7,055 nt of DNA from an uncultured Eubacteriales bacterium (GTDB lineage Bacteria; Bacillota; Clostridia; Lachnospirales; Lachnospiraceae). Below the pieces are notes generated by a model, which saw only the letters and a list, made by a program, of their open reading frames with translations, was not told the DNA's origin and made no database searches. This document shows, piece by piece, positions 1 to 6,689 of the stretch. The DNA is taken from NCBI GenBank assembly GCA_900557175.1, contig USSL01000088.1, forward strand, positions 1 through 7,055, read 5' to 3'. Within the stretch, counting starts at the first letter, position 1, and every line of letters begins with the position of its first letter. Both the position numbers and the translations under genes were made by a program.

Positions 1-1205
1 GACGTTGTCTCATAGGCAATATCTAAAATATGTGAACCCGGCATTGCAATAGAAAGTGCCATTGTACTTAAAAGCAATGTTGTCATACTGATGACAACGA
101 CTGACATTCCTTTTAGAACTGTTTCATTGGAAATCCGTCTGTGAAATACCTCTGCATTTTTCCGTCCGTGAAGCAGCGACAAAACGCTTAAATAAATCAT
201 ACCGACAGTCACTGTCTTGACACCGCCGGCCGTACCGCCCGGTGAACCGCCGATAAACATAAGCACCATCGACATAAACTGGGATTCCGTCGAGAAATTT
301 TCCTGAAGCATTGTCTGAAAGCCCGCTGTTCTCACCGTCACTGACTGGAAAAAGGACGCCATCACCTTTTCATGAAACGGCAGCGGTCCAAGCGACTTCG
401 GATTATTAAAATCCATAATCAGTATAAACAGTGCGCCTGTCAGAATCAGCACCGCCGTAATTGTAATGACAAGCTTTGCATGAAGCGACAGTTTCCGCCA
501 AAAACCCCGGATTGAAAACCGTTCTGTTTTCATCCGCGCCGACGCATCAAGCACATCCCACCATACGAAAAAGCCGATGCCGCCGACAATAATGAGTGCC
601 ATCACTGTCACATTGACAATAATACTGTCTCTGTACGGTTCAAGACTTGAAGCGCCGATAATATCAATGCCTGCATTGCAAAAAGCGCTGACCGATGTAA
701 AAATAGATTTCCATATGCCCTGAATAAAGCCAAAATCCGGAACAAACTTTATCATCAGAAGCAGCGCGCCGGCACCTTCAAATATTAATGTTCCCTTAAT
801 GACCTTAAGTGTCAGCTTGACAAGCCCCCGCAATGTGTTCAGATTATAAGCATCCTGAATAAGCATACGCTGGCGCAGCGTAATTCTCTTTCCTAAAACC
901 AAAAGGAAAATCGTTGTAAACGTAATAACGCCAAGCCCGCCAAACTGGATCAAAAACAAAATAACGACATGTCCGAAAAAGCTCCAGTGTGCCAGTGTAT
1001 TGACCGTCACAAGTCCGGTCACACAGCTTGCTGTCGTCGATGTAAAAAGGGCATCGACAAAATCTGTCCATGTCCCGTCTGCCGAAGCAATCGGCAAAGT
1101 CAGAAGCAGCGCACCGGTTAAAATCATAATAATAAAACCACATGCAATAATCTGCGTTGTTGTCATACGCCGCCAACGCGGTTTTTTGACTTCTGTATCA
1201 TCCAT
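1..1205 (-). CDS. TrkH/KtrB-family potassium uptake channel subunit (3' end cut off by window)
   Basis: Membrane subunit of a K+ uptake system; in this family it works with a cytoplasmic RCK partner (KtrA/TrkA), which is not in the window. About 401 residues are visible by direct translation of the minus strand, with no stop before the left edge. The family has four M1-P-M2 units, each with a filter glycine. Three are seen: CVTGL (G64, after FTSTTAS), CNAGID (G179, after FTSVSAF) and RTAGF (G295, after FQSVTV). The fourth should lie just past the edge, since the fragment stops at IAYETT. The Gly-rich intramembrane loop GGSPGGTAGGVKT lies at 319-331. I chose ATG 1205 because GGAGGAAA lies 11 bases upstream; an in-frame ATG at 1223 overlaps that Shine-Dalgarno and has a poorer site. 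KtrB versus TrkH cannot be settled, but the short N-terminus favours KtrB. It has its own promoter, so it is a separate unit from pfkA. Confidence 0.93.
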   Translation of the reverse strand, partial: MDDTEVKKPRWRRMTTTQIIACGFIIMILTGALLLTLPIASADGTWTDFVDALFTSTTASCVTGLVTVNTLAHWSFFGHVVILFLIQFGGLGVITFTTIFLLVLGKRITLRQRMLIQDAYNLNTLRGLVKLTLKVIKGTLIFEGAGALLLMIKFVPDFGFIQGIWKSIFTSVSAFCNAGIDIIGASSLEPYRDSIIVNVTVMALIIVGGIGFFVWWDVLDASARMKTERFSIRGFWRKLSLHAKLVITITAVLILTGALFILIMDFNNPKSLGPLPFHEKVMASFFQSVTVRTAGFQTMLQENFSTESQFMSMVLMFIGGSPGGTAGGVKTVTVGMIYLSVLSLLHGRKNAEVFHRRISNETVLKGMSVVVISMTTLLLSTMALSIAMPGSHILDIAYETT

Positions 1206-1216
1206 ACTGATGATTT

Positions 1217-1221
1217 CCTCC
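1217..1221 (-). promoter_or_regulatory. Ribosome binding site deciding the TrkH/KtrB start
   Basis: GGAGG (followed by AAA) reads on the minus strand 11 bases before ATG 1205. The alternative in-frame ATG at 1223 shares its G with this motif, so the motif cannot serve that start. The spacing is slightly long, but the match to the 16S rRNA tail is the best in this leader. Confidence 0.65.
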
Positions 1222-1251
1222 ATATATTGAACTTTCTATATATCATCGTGT

Positions 1252-1280
1252 ATTATAGCACCAATCCATACGTATAGCAA
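1252..1280 (-). promoter_or_regulatory. Sigma-A-type promoter of the potassium channel gene
   Basis: On the minus strand, TTGCTA (1280-1275) is followed by a 17-base spacer and a perfect TATAAT (1257-1252). The expected start is near 1245, giving a leader of about 40 bases to ATG 1205. The promoter lies directly behind the pfkA terminator, which supports separate transcription of the channel gene. It was called from consensus and spacing only. Confidence 0.7.
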
Positions 1281-1329
1281 GAAAGAAAACAAAAGCCCCT
1301 GTCAGTATATTCTCCTGACAAAGGCTTTT
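1281..1329 (-). terminator. Rho-independent terminator of pfkA
   Basis: The arms at 1315-1329 and 1291-1305 form a 15-bp stem around a 9-base loop. In minus-strand RNA the stem is fully paired, including two U·G wobbles; in plus-strand RNA the same positions would be C/A mismatches, so the structure is better on the minus strand. A U-rich tail (TTTTG TTTTC TTTC pattern, including the end of the stem) follows down to 1281. The stem begins 5 bases after the pfkA stop codon. Confidence 0.9.
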
Positions 1330-1334
1330 TATCA

Positions 1335-2312
1335 TCAGATTGATAAAATTTTTGAAATGCTGTACTGGAACGGATCGATATCCTTTTTCATTGCAAGTGC
1401 TTCCTCAATATCGTAGTCCACATACTCGCCGTGCTTGTAAGCAATGACACGGTTTGTCTTTCCTGACACTAAAGCATCAACGGCATAAGCGCCCATCATT
1501 GACGCATAAACTCTGTCCTTTGCTGTCGGACTTCCGCCTCTCTGAAGATGACCTAAAATTGTAGCACGCGTCTCCACGCCTGTTGCTGCCTCAATACGCT
1601 TTGCCATACTTGCTGAATGGCCGATACCCTCAGCATTGACAATAATATGATGCTTTTTGCCGCGCTTTTTATTTTTGATAATGTTATCGATAATCGCATT
1701 CTCATCATAATCATACATTTCAGGAAGAAGAATATCCTCCGCACCATTTGCAATACCGCACCATAATGCAATATAGCCGGCGCTTCTTCCCATAACCTCG
1801 ATAATACTGCAGCGCTCATGGGATGTTGATGTATCACGCACCTTATCGATTGCTTCCATTGCTGTATTTACCGCTGTATCAAAACCTACAGTATACTCTG
1901 TGCAGGCGATATCAAGGTCGATTGTTCCCGGAACACCGATTGTATTGATGCCCAGTCTTGAAAGCTTCTGCGCGCCCTGGAAAGAACCGTCACCGCCAAT
2001 GACAATCATACCGTCAATGCCGTGCTTGCGGCAAATCTCTGCGCCCTTTTCCTGATATTCCGGTGAACGGAATTCCGGACATCTTGCTGTATAAAGAATT
2101 GTACCGCCTCTCTGAAGAATATCTGATACGCTTGATACGTCCATATCAATAATTTCTTCATCAAGAAGACCTGCATAACCTCTCTGAATACCTTTGACCT
2201 TACAGCCATAGGCAACTGCTGTTCTGACGACCGCACGAATTGCAGCATTCATTCCCGGCGCATCTCCGCCGCTTGTTAAAACACCAATCGTTTTTATCTT
2301 CTGCTCGCTCAT
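1335..2312 (-). CDS. pfkA: ATP-dependent 6-phosphofructokinase (TIDLD variant)
   Basis: Phosphorylates fructose 6-phosphate to fructose 1,6-bisphosphate, the committed step of glycolysis, in the cytoplasm; the family is a tetramer. At 325 residues it is full length for bacterial PfkA. Visible motifs: GGDAPGMNAAIR near 15-26 (nucleotide and effector regions), GGTILYTARCPEF near 69-81, GGDGS at 106-110, PGTID at 128-132, SHER at 164-167, MGR near 174-176, RGKKH at 217-221 and ETRATILGHLQRGG near 247-260. G109 and G129 are the residues typical of ATP-using rather than PPi-using enzymes. D132 matches the catalytic base (E. coli D127) and D134 its neighbour, but the Asn between them is Leu133. The C-terminus SISKILSI resembles Geobacillus PFK. 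ATG 2312 is the only sensible start, with a weak AGGT-like site in front. It lies 27 bases after dnaE with no terminator between, so co-transcription is likely. Confidence 0.97.
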   Translation of the reverse strand: MSEQKIKTIGVLTSGGDAPGMNAAIRAVVRTAVAYGCKVKGIQRGYAGLLDEEIIDMDVSSVSDILQRGGTILYTARCPEFRSPEYQEKGAEICRKHGIDGMIVIGGDGSFQGAQKLSRLGINTIGVPGTIDLDIACTEYTVGFDTAVNTAMEAIDKVRDTSTSHERCSIIEVMGRSAGYIALWCGIANGAEDILLPEMYDYDENAIIDNIIKNKKRGKKHHIIVNAEGIGHSASMAKRIEAATGVETRATILGHLQRGGSPTAKDRVYASMMGAYAVDALVSGKTNRVIAYKHGEYVDYDIEEALAMKKDIDPFQYSISKILSI

Positions 2313-2339
2313 GCCATTACCTATTCTATACGATTTTTT

Positions 2340-5300
2340 TTAGTTTTTCAAGATGGATTGTGTGATTCTTATATTTGCCTCACCAAAGGCCGCTTTAAAT
2401 TTTTCTGTAATCTCGTCATTTATATGAATATTATTGGATTTTGGCATTTTTTTTATCGCTTTTTCCGCCTTACAAAAGACAATAATTTCATCATCACCGT
2501 CATGATTCACAATAATATCATACAATTTTTGTTCATTTCTTAAAAATTCCTGTTTTTCTTCAAATTGAATCCAAAGCTGCCTCGGCGCCTGTTTAAGCGG
2601 CATGACTTTCTCACACACAAGCTTTGCCTGCTGCTCCTCACTGGCAGAAACACGTCCCCGCACGAGAATCTTTTCATCGTCACTGAGAAGATTTTTATTT
2701 TTTTCATAGTCATTTGGAAATACAATGACCTCCACAGTGCCATATAAATCCTCCACATTCAGAAAAGCCATCATTCGGTTATTTTTTGTCACCTTGACTG
2801 TTTTTGAATCAATCATGCCGCCGATGGTGACAACCTGTCCGTCCTTCACCCTTGTTTCACCGGTTTCCTCATCCGTATTAAAATCCGTTGTCACTGCCGT
2901 TGTCTGACTCTGAAGCGCCGCCGCATATTCCTCCAGCGGATGTCCGCTGACATAAATGCCGAGCACTTCTTTTTCAAAAGCAAGCATATCACCTTTATCG
3001 TACTCACCGACATCCGGATATTTTACAATAAAGCTTTCTTTTTCTTCCTCACTGACAAAATCAAAAAGGCTCATCTGACCGGTCATTGCTTTTTTCTTAT
3101 CATTGGCTACACCGTCAAGAAGACTTGCATAAACCATCATCTGCTGGCGGCGCGTATGTCCGAGACTGTCAAAAGCACCGGCCTTAATAAGATTTTCAAT
3201 CGCCCGCTTATTCAAATCCCTGCCATACATACGCTCGCAAAATTCCTGCATACTTTTAAACGGCCCACCGTAATTTCTCTCTGCCACCATTCCCTCAATA
3301 AAGCTTTTTCCGATGCTTTTAATGGCGCAAAGAGCATATCGGATTTTTCCGTCAGATACAGAAAAATCCCGCTCTCCGTCATTAATATCCGGCGGCAATA
3401 TTTCAATGCCCATCTGACGGCAGACCATGACATACTCGGCAACCTTTGATGACTTGTCAATGACCGACGTCATTAAAGCTGCCATAAATTCCACCGGATA
3501 ATAGCACTTGAGCCACGCCGTCTGATAGGAAACAATCGTATAGGCAGCCGCATGGGACTTATTAAAAGCATACTTTGCAAAATCCGTCATCTCATCAAAT
3601 ATTTTATTGGCCGTTGCCTCGTCAAGACCATTGGCAATACAGCCCGGCACATGATATTCCTCATTGCCGTATACAAAATATTCACGTTCCCTTGCCATCA
3701 CATCGGCCTTTTTCTTTGACATGGCACGTCGTACAAGATCGCTTCGGCCAAGGTCATAGCCGGCAAGCCGCATCACGATCTGCATCACCTGCTCCTGATA
3801 AACGATACAGCCATAGGTCGGCGCCAATATTTCTTCAAGCTGCGGACATTCATAATGTATCGATTCCGGATTATTTTTACCCTGAATATATCTTGGAATA
3901 AAGTCCATCGGCCCCGGACGGTAAAGCGATATACCTGCAATAATATCTTCAAGGCTCTGAGGCTTTAATTCCTTCATAAAGCTTTTCATCCCGGCGCTTT
4001 CAAGCTGGAAAATACCTTCGGTCTTTCCGCTACTGATTAAATCAAAAACATTTTTATCATCATAGTTGATTTCATCAATATTCAGCCGGACACCCGGACG
4101 GCGGTTAATGAGGCGGACTGCATTCTGAATGACCGTCAGCGTCCGAAGTCCTAAAAAGTCCATCTTTAAAAGCCCCAGTTCCTCAAGCGTTGTCATCGTA
4201 AACTGGGTTGTCACCGCATCATCTGCGCCCTTTGAGAGCGGCACGTATTCTTCAACAGCCTTCGGGCTGATAACAACACCGGCTGCGTGCATCGACGCGT
4301 GGCGCGGCAGGCCTTCAAGACGCTTTGACATGTCAACTAAGTAATGAATCTGCTCATCGCTGTCATAGGCAGCCTTAAATTCAGGATTCTGCTTTAACGC
4401 CTTATCAATCGTAATGCCGAGATCCGTAGGTATCATCTTTGCAACTGAATCCACAAAAGCATAAGGCAAATCAAGAACGCGCCCCACATCGCGGATAACA
4501 GCTCTCGCCGCCATCGTTCCGAAAGTTACAATCTGTACGACTCTGTCCTTGCCGTATTTGCGTACAACATAATCAATAACCTCCTGACGCCGCTCAAAGC
4601 AGAAATCAACGTCAATATCAGGCATTGTTACACGCTGAGGGTTTAAGAAACGCTCAAAAAGGAGCTGGTACTTAATCGGATCAAGGTTTGTAATACCAAG
4701 GCAATAGGAAACAATACTTCCCGCCGCCGAGCCTCGTCCCGGACCGACGCTGATATCATTTTCGCGGGCATAATGAATAAAATCCCACACAATGAGAAAG
4801 TAATCCACAAAGCCCATCGACTGAATCGTATTTAGTTCATAGTCAAGACGCTTTAAAAGCGCCTCCGGTTCATCGGGATAACGCTGCTTAAAGCCGTCAT
4901 AAGCAAGCTTTTGCAAGTAGCTCCATGCATCATAGCCCTCCGGCACCGGAAACTGTGGCAGCTTATAGTGCCCAAACTCAATTTCCACCTGACAGCGCAT
5001 TGCGATTTTATGTGTATTTTCAAGCGCCTGCAGCGCATACGGAAAAAGCCCGGACATTTCCTCCGGTGATTTCACGTAATACTGACCGCCCTCATAGCGC
5101 ATTCTGTCCTCGTCTGCCACTTTTTTCCCTGTCTGTATACAAAGCAGTAAGTCATGAGGCTCGGCATCCTCCGCATATGTATAATGAATATCATTTGTCG
5201 CCACAAGCTCAATGCCCGTTTCCTGGGAAAGACGCAAAAGCGCCTGATTCACCGTCCGCTGCATCGGTATGCCGTGATCTTGAAGTTCCAAAAAGAAATT

Positions 5301-5801
5301 GCCCTTTCCCATGATTTCTTCCATCTCAAGAGCAGCCTTTTTCGCCTCGTCATAAAGCCCCTTTTCAATATAATCCGGAATTTCTCCGGCAAGACAGGCA
5401 CTTAAAGCAATAATACCCTCATGGTATTCCCGAAGCAAAGCTTTATCAATTCTCGGCTTATAATAAAAGCCCTCCGTAAAACCACGTGACACGATTTTCA
5501 TCAGGTTATGATAGCCTGTATCATTCTCCGCAAGAAGCACAAGATGATGATAACGGCCGCCCTTGCTTTCTTTATCAAATCTTGAGCCCGGCGCCACATA
5601 AACTTCACAGCCAAGCACCGGATGAATACCGTTTTTTTTCGCTTCACGGTAAAAATCAATCACACCGTACATTACACCGTGGTCTGTAATTGCCACACTG
5701 TCCATGCCAAGCTCTTTAACCCGGGCAATCAGCTCTTTTATTTTATTTGAACCGTCCAAAAGACTGTATTCCGTATGTACATGTAAATGCGTAAAATTCA
5801 T
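2340..5801 (-). CDS. dnaE: DNA polymerase III subunit alpha, DnaE type
   Basis: Replicative family C DNA polymerase; Firmicutes usually also carry PolC, not present here. The protein is 1153 residues. Domains seen in order: PHP (about 1-210) with candidate metal ligands H7, H9, D16, H41, E66, H85 or H86, C136, D204 and H206; polymerase core with GPGRGSAAGS (353-362), PDIDVDF (394-400, catalytic D397 and D399) and KMDFLGLRTLT (546-556, third catalytic D548); YGCIVYQEQVM (663-673); FAKYAFNKSHAAAY (741-754); helix-hairpin-helix stretch (about 825-880); internal clamp-binding peptide QMSLFDF (909-915); OB fold (about 988-1070); and a short C-terminal tail. There is no DnaQ-like exonuclease insert, so this is not PolC. 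ATG 5801 has AAAGGAAG five bases upstream and begins the standard PHP start (FTHLHVHTEYS). The last 200 bases look more AT-rich than the rest. It sits between the thioesterase and pfkA. Confidence 0.98.
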   Translation of the reverse strand: MNFTHLHVHTEYSLLDGSNKIKELIARVKELGMDSVAITDHGVMYGVIDFYREAKKNGIHPVLGCEVYVAPGSRFDKESKGGRYHHLVLLAENDTGYHNLMKIVSRGFTEGFYYKPRIDKALLREYHEGIIALSACLAGEIPDYIEKGLYDEAKKAALEMEEIMGKGNFFLELQDHGIPMQRTVNQALLRLSQETGIELVATNDIHYTYAEDAEPHDLLLCIQTGKKVADEDRMRYEGGQYYVKSPEEMSGLFPYALQALENTHKIAMRCQVEIEFGHYKLPQFPVPEGYDAWSYLQKLAYDGFKQRYPDEPEALLKRLDYELNTIQSMGFVDYFLIVWDFIHYARENDISVGPGRGSAAGSIVSYCLGITNLDPIKYQLLFERFLNPQRVTMPDIDVDFCFERRQEVIDYVVRKYGKDRVVQIVTFGTMAARAVIRDVGRVLDLPYAFVDSVAKMIPTDLGITIDKALKQNPEFKAAYDSDEQIHYLVDMSKRLEGLPRHASMHAAGVVISPKAVEEYVPLSKGADDAVTTQFTMTTLEELGLLKMDFLGLRTLTVIQNAVRLINRRPGVRLNIDEINYDDKNVFDLISSGKTEGIFQLESAGMKSFMKELKPQSLEDIIAGISLYRPGPMDFIPRYIQGKNNPESIHYECPQLEEILAPTYGCIVYQEQVMQIVMRLAGYDLGRSDLVRRAMSKKKADVMAREREYFVYGNEEYHVPGCIANGLDEATANKIFDEMTDFAKYAFNKSHAAAYTIVSYQTAWLKCYYPVEFMAALMTSVIDKSSKVAEYVMVCRQMGIEILPPDINDGERDFSVSDGKIRYALCAIKSIGKSFIEGMVAERNYGGPFKSMQEFCERMYGRDLNKRAIENLIKAGAFDSLGHTRRQQMMVYASLLDGVANDKKKAMTGQMSLFDFVSEEEKESFIVKYPDVGEYDKGDMLAFEKEVLGIYVSGHPLEEYAAALQSQTTAVTTDFNTDEETGETRVKDGQVVTIGGMIDSKTVKVTKNNRMMAFLNVEDLYGTVEVIVFPNDYEKNKNLLSDDEKILVRGRVSASEEQQAKLVCEKVMPLKQAPRQLWIQFEEKQEFLRNEQKLYDIIVNHDGDDEIIVFCKAEKAIKKMPKSNNIHINDEITEKFKAAFGEANIRITQSILKN
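3057..3077 (-). other. Sliding-clamp binding peptide in DnaE
   Basis: Encodes QMSLFDF (residues 909-915). This fits the bacterial beta-clamp motif (Q, x, L/S, L, F) and lies between the helix-hairpin-helix and OB regions, where the internal clamp-binding motif of alpha subunits is found. It is expected to tether the polymerase to DnaN. Confidence 0.8.
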
Positions 5802-5824
5802 GCTTTCTTCCTTTCTGCCGTAAA

Positions 5825-5860
5825 TTAGACGTTACCGTTAATACAACTTTTTTTCTTCAT
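5825..5860 (-). other. Possible 11-codon ORF between the thioesterase and dnaE
   Basis: The stop of the thioesterase overlaps an ATG (ATGA arrangement) that opens MKKKSCINGNV followed by TAA. The purine-rich GAGAGGAAAGG just before it would be a good ribosome site. It ends 23 bases before the dnaE ATG. It could be a small coupled ORF that carries ribosomes toward dnaE, or pure chance: a Lys-rich start in an A-rich spacer is easily produced by composition. No function is claimed. Confidence 0.25.
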
Positions 5861-6297
5861 TGCCTTTCCTCTCCGTCTGTAAACCGGAACTGATATTTGT
5901 CCGACATGATAAAAAAGTCCACGCCGACCTTGCAAAGAAGTGTTCCATGTTCGTCTTTAATATATACCTCATAAACAGCAATTTTACGTCCGACGCGCAC
6001 AGGCACACCCTCTGCGATAATTTTATGAGACACACCGGCCATCGCACCTTTTAAATACTCAATATGCGATGACAGCGTCGTACATGTCACACCGGTCGAT
6101 GCAAGTGCCGAACCGGCAACCGTATCTGCCAGTGCAAAAAGGCAGCCGCCATGGACTGAACCGATTGGATTAAAATGCCGTTTTTCAAGTTCAATATAGC
6201 CTTCTGCCTCTCCGTTGGCCACTTTTGTCATCACTATACCAATATCTTTTGCAAAGCCGTCAAATTGATTAAATTTTTCTATTGTATAACTGCTCAT
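5857..6297 (-). CDS. PaaI-family hotdog-fold thioesterase
   Basis: Probable acyl-CoA thioesterase of the single-domain hotdog superfamily, hydrolysing an acyl-CoA to the free acid and CoA in the cytoplasm; the substrate cannot be read from sequence. It has 146 residues from ATG 6297, normal for the family. Numbering from a TTG one codon earlier, the signature is N44-P-I-G, then H50-G-G and F-A-L-A-D59-T, matching the HGG...LADT pattern of PaaI, where the Asp acts in catalysis. The rest has the expected strand pattern (SSHIEYLKGAM, KIAVYEVYIKDEHG, LLCKVGVDFFIM). The start could be TTG 6300 or ATG 6297. I prefer ATG because GGGA and AGAAAG lie too close to the TTG. It follows a terminator and a candidate promoter and precedes dnaE by 55 bases, so it is probably the first gene of the dnaE-pfkA transcript. 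A link to replication or glycolysis is not evident; a housekeeping CoA-recycling role is a guess. Confidence 0.9.
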   Translation of the reverse strand: MSSYTIEKFNQFDGFAKDIGIVMTKVANGEAEGYIELEKRHFNPIGSVHGGCLFALADTVAGSALASTGVTCTTLSSHIEYLKGAMAGVSHKIIAEGVPVRVGRKIAVYEVYIKDEHGTLLCKVGVDFFIMSDKYQFRFTDGEERQ

Positions 6298-6345
6298 CAA
6301 ATCCCGCTTTCTTCTGTCTTTTACGAATCAAAAATCTGTCTTTTT

Positions 6346-6375
6346 ATTATATTTTTAGAAAAGGCTGTGCGGCAA
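6346..6375 (-). promoter_or_regulatory. Candidate promoter for thioesterase-dnaE-pfkA, overlapping a terminator
   Basis: On the minus strand a perfect TATAAT (6351-6346) lies 18 bases after TTGCCG (6375-6370), a 4-of-6 match to the -35 consensus. The -35 hexamer starts in the loop of the upstream terminator and runs into its 3' arm. The predicted start near 6339 leaves about 40 bases to ATG 6297. The -10 box is convincing; the -35 box is weaker and may be fortuitous in a fixed hairpin sequence. Confidence 0.5.
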
Positions 6376-6386
6376 GCCGCACAGCC
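6359..6386 (-). terminator. Rho-independent terminator after the HPr-like gene
   Basis: Perfect inverted repeat: GGCTGTGCGGC (6363-6373) and its complement (6376-6386). As minus-strand RNA it can fold as a 10-bp GC-rich stem capped by a G(CUUG)C tetraloop, then UUUU at 6362-6359. The plus strand has no T run after the stem, so it acts on the whiA-HPr transcript. It starts 22 bases after the HPr-like stop codon. The short U run could permit some read-through into the thioesterase-dnaE unit. Confidence 0.88.
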
Positions 6387-6408
6387 ATCATACTTTACTT
6401 TGTTGCAT

Positions 6409-6666
6409 TTATTCTGTCTTCATTAAATAACGTGTAATATCTTCAACTGCTTTTTCTTCATCGGCACCGTCAGCAATAATTGTCAACGTCTCGCCCTCTG
6501 CAATTCCAAGACTCATCATCCCCATAATACTCTTAGCATTAACCTTCTTCTCTGCGATTTCCACATAAATCCGGCTTTCATACTGGCTGGCAACCTGTAC
6601 TAATAAAGCAACCGGTCTTGCTTCTAATCCTGTTGGAATACTAATTGTAATATCTTTAGAAATCAT
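6409..6666 (-). CDS. HPr/Crh-like regulator with Glu in place of His15
   Basis: An 85-residue HPr-fold protein. Ordinary HPr receives phosphate on His15 from enzyme I and passes it to sugar-specific EIIA proteins. Here the active-site loop reads TGLEARPVA: Gly13 and Arg17-Pro18 are kept but residue 15 is Glu (codon GAA at 6622-6624). The regulatory site KVNAKSIMGMMSLG is intact with Ser46, plus Ile47 and Met48 that contact HPr kinase and CcpA in the family. This pattern matches Bacillus Crh, which has Gln15 and Ser46 and is also encoded directly after whiA. It is therefore probably a Ser46-phosphorylated cofactor of CcpA or a regulator of metabolic enzymes, not a PTS phosphocarrier. The start at 6666 has GAGGT seven bases upstream. 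It lies 23 bases after whiA, with a strong terminator behind it. Whether it is orthologous to Crh or an independent loss of His15 is open, so no symbol is given. Confidence 0.93.
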   Translation of the reverse strand: MISKDITISIPTGLEARPVALLVQVASQYESRIYVEIAEKKVNAKSIMGMMSLGIAEGETLTIIADGADEEKAVEDITRYLMKTE

Positions 6667-6689
6667 AAAACGTACCTCGCCTTTCTTAC

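Noticed and set aside
844..1176. A 110-codon minus-strand open frame inside the potassium channel gene
   Set aside because: It is out of frame with a recognisable TrkH/KtrB protein covering the same bases; its own translation is Tyr/Cys/Phe-rich and matches nothing I know.
1206..1290. Possible c-di-AMP (ydaO-type) riboswitch in front of the potassium channel gene
   Set aside because: Such riboswitches control K+ transporters in Firmicutes but need well over 100 bases of structured leader; the leader here is about 40 bases.
2334..2341. Run of eight T on the plus strand at the dnaE stop
   Set aside because: It is poly-A in the dnaE message and no hairpin precedes it on either strand, so it is not a terminator.
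2323..2351. Promoter-like TTGAAA, 17-base spacer, TAGAAT at the dnaE-pfkA junction (minus strand)
   Set aside because: Both boxes are good 5-of-6 matches, but the start would fall about 4 bases before the pfkA ATG, leaving no ribosome site. The A-rich end of dnaE makes such matches likely by chance.
2940..3449. A 169-codon plus-strand open frame opposite dnaE
   Set aside because: It lies fully antisense to conserved DnaE coding sequence; the translation is low-complexity Phe/His-rich with no domain and no ribosome site, as expected of an antisense shadow.
6298..6300. TTG as the start codon of the thioesterase
   Set aside because: The ATG immediately after it gives better spacing to the purine-rich sites upstream, and the added residue carries no family signal.
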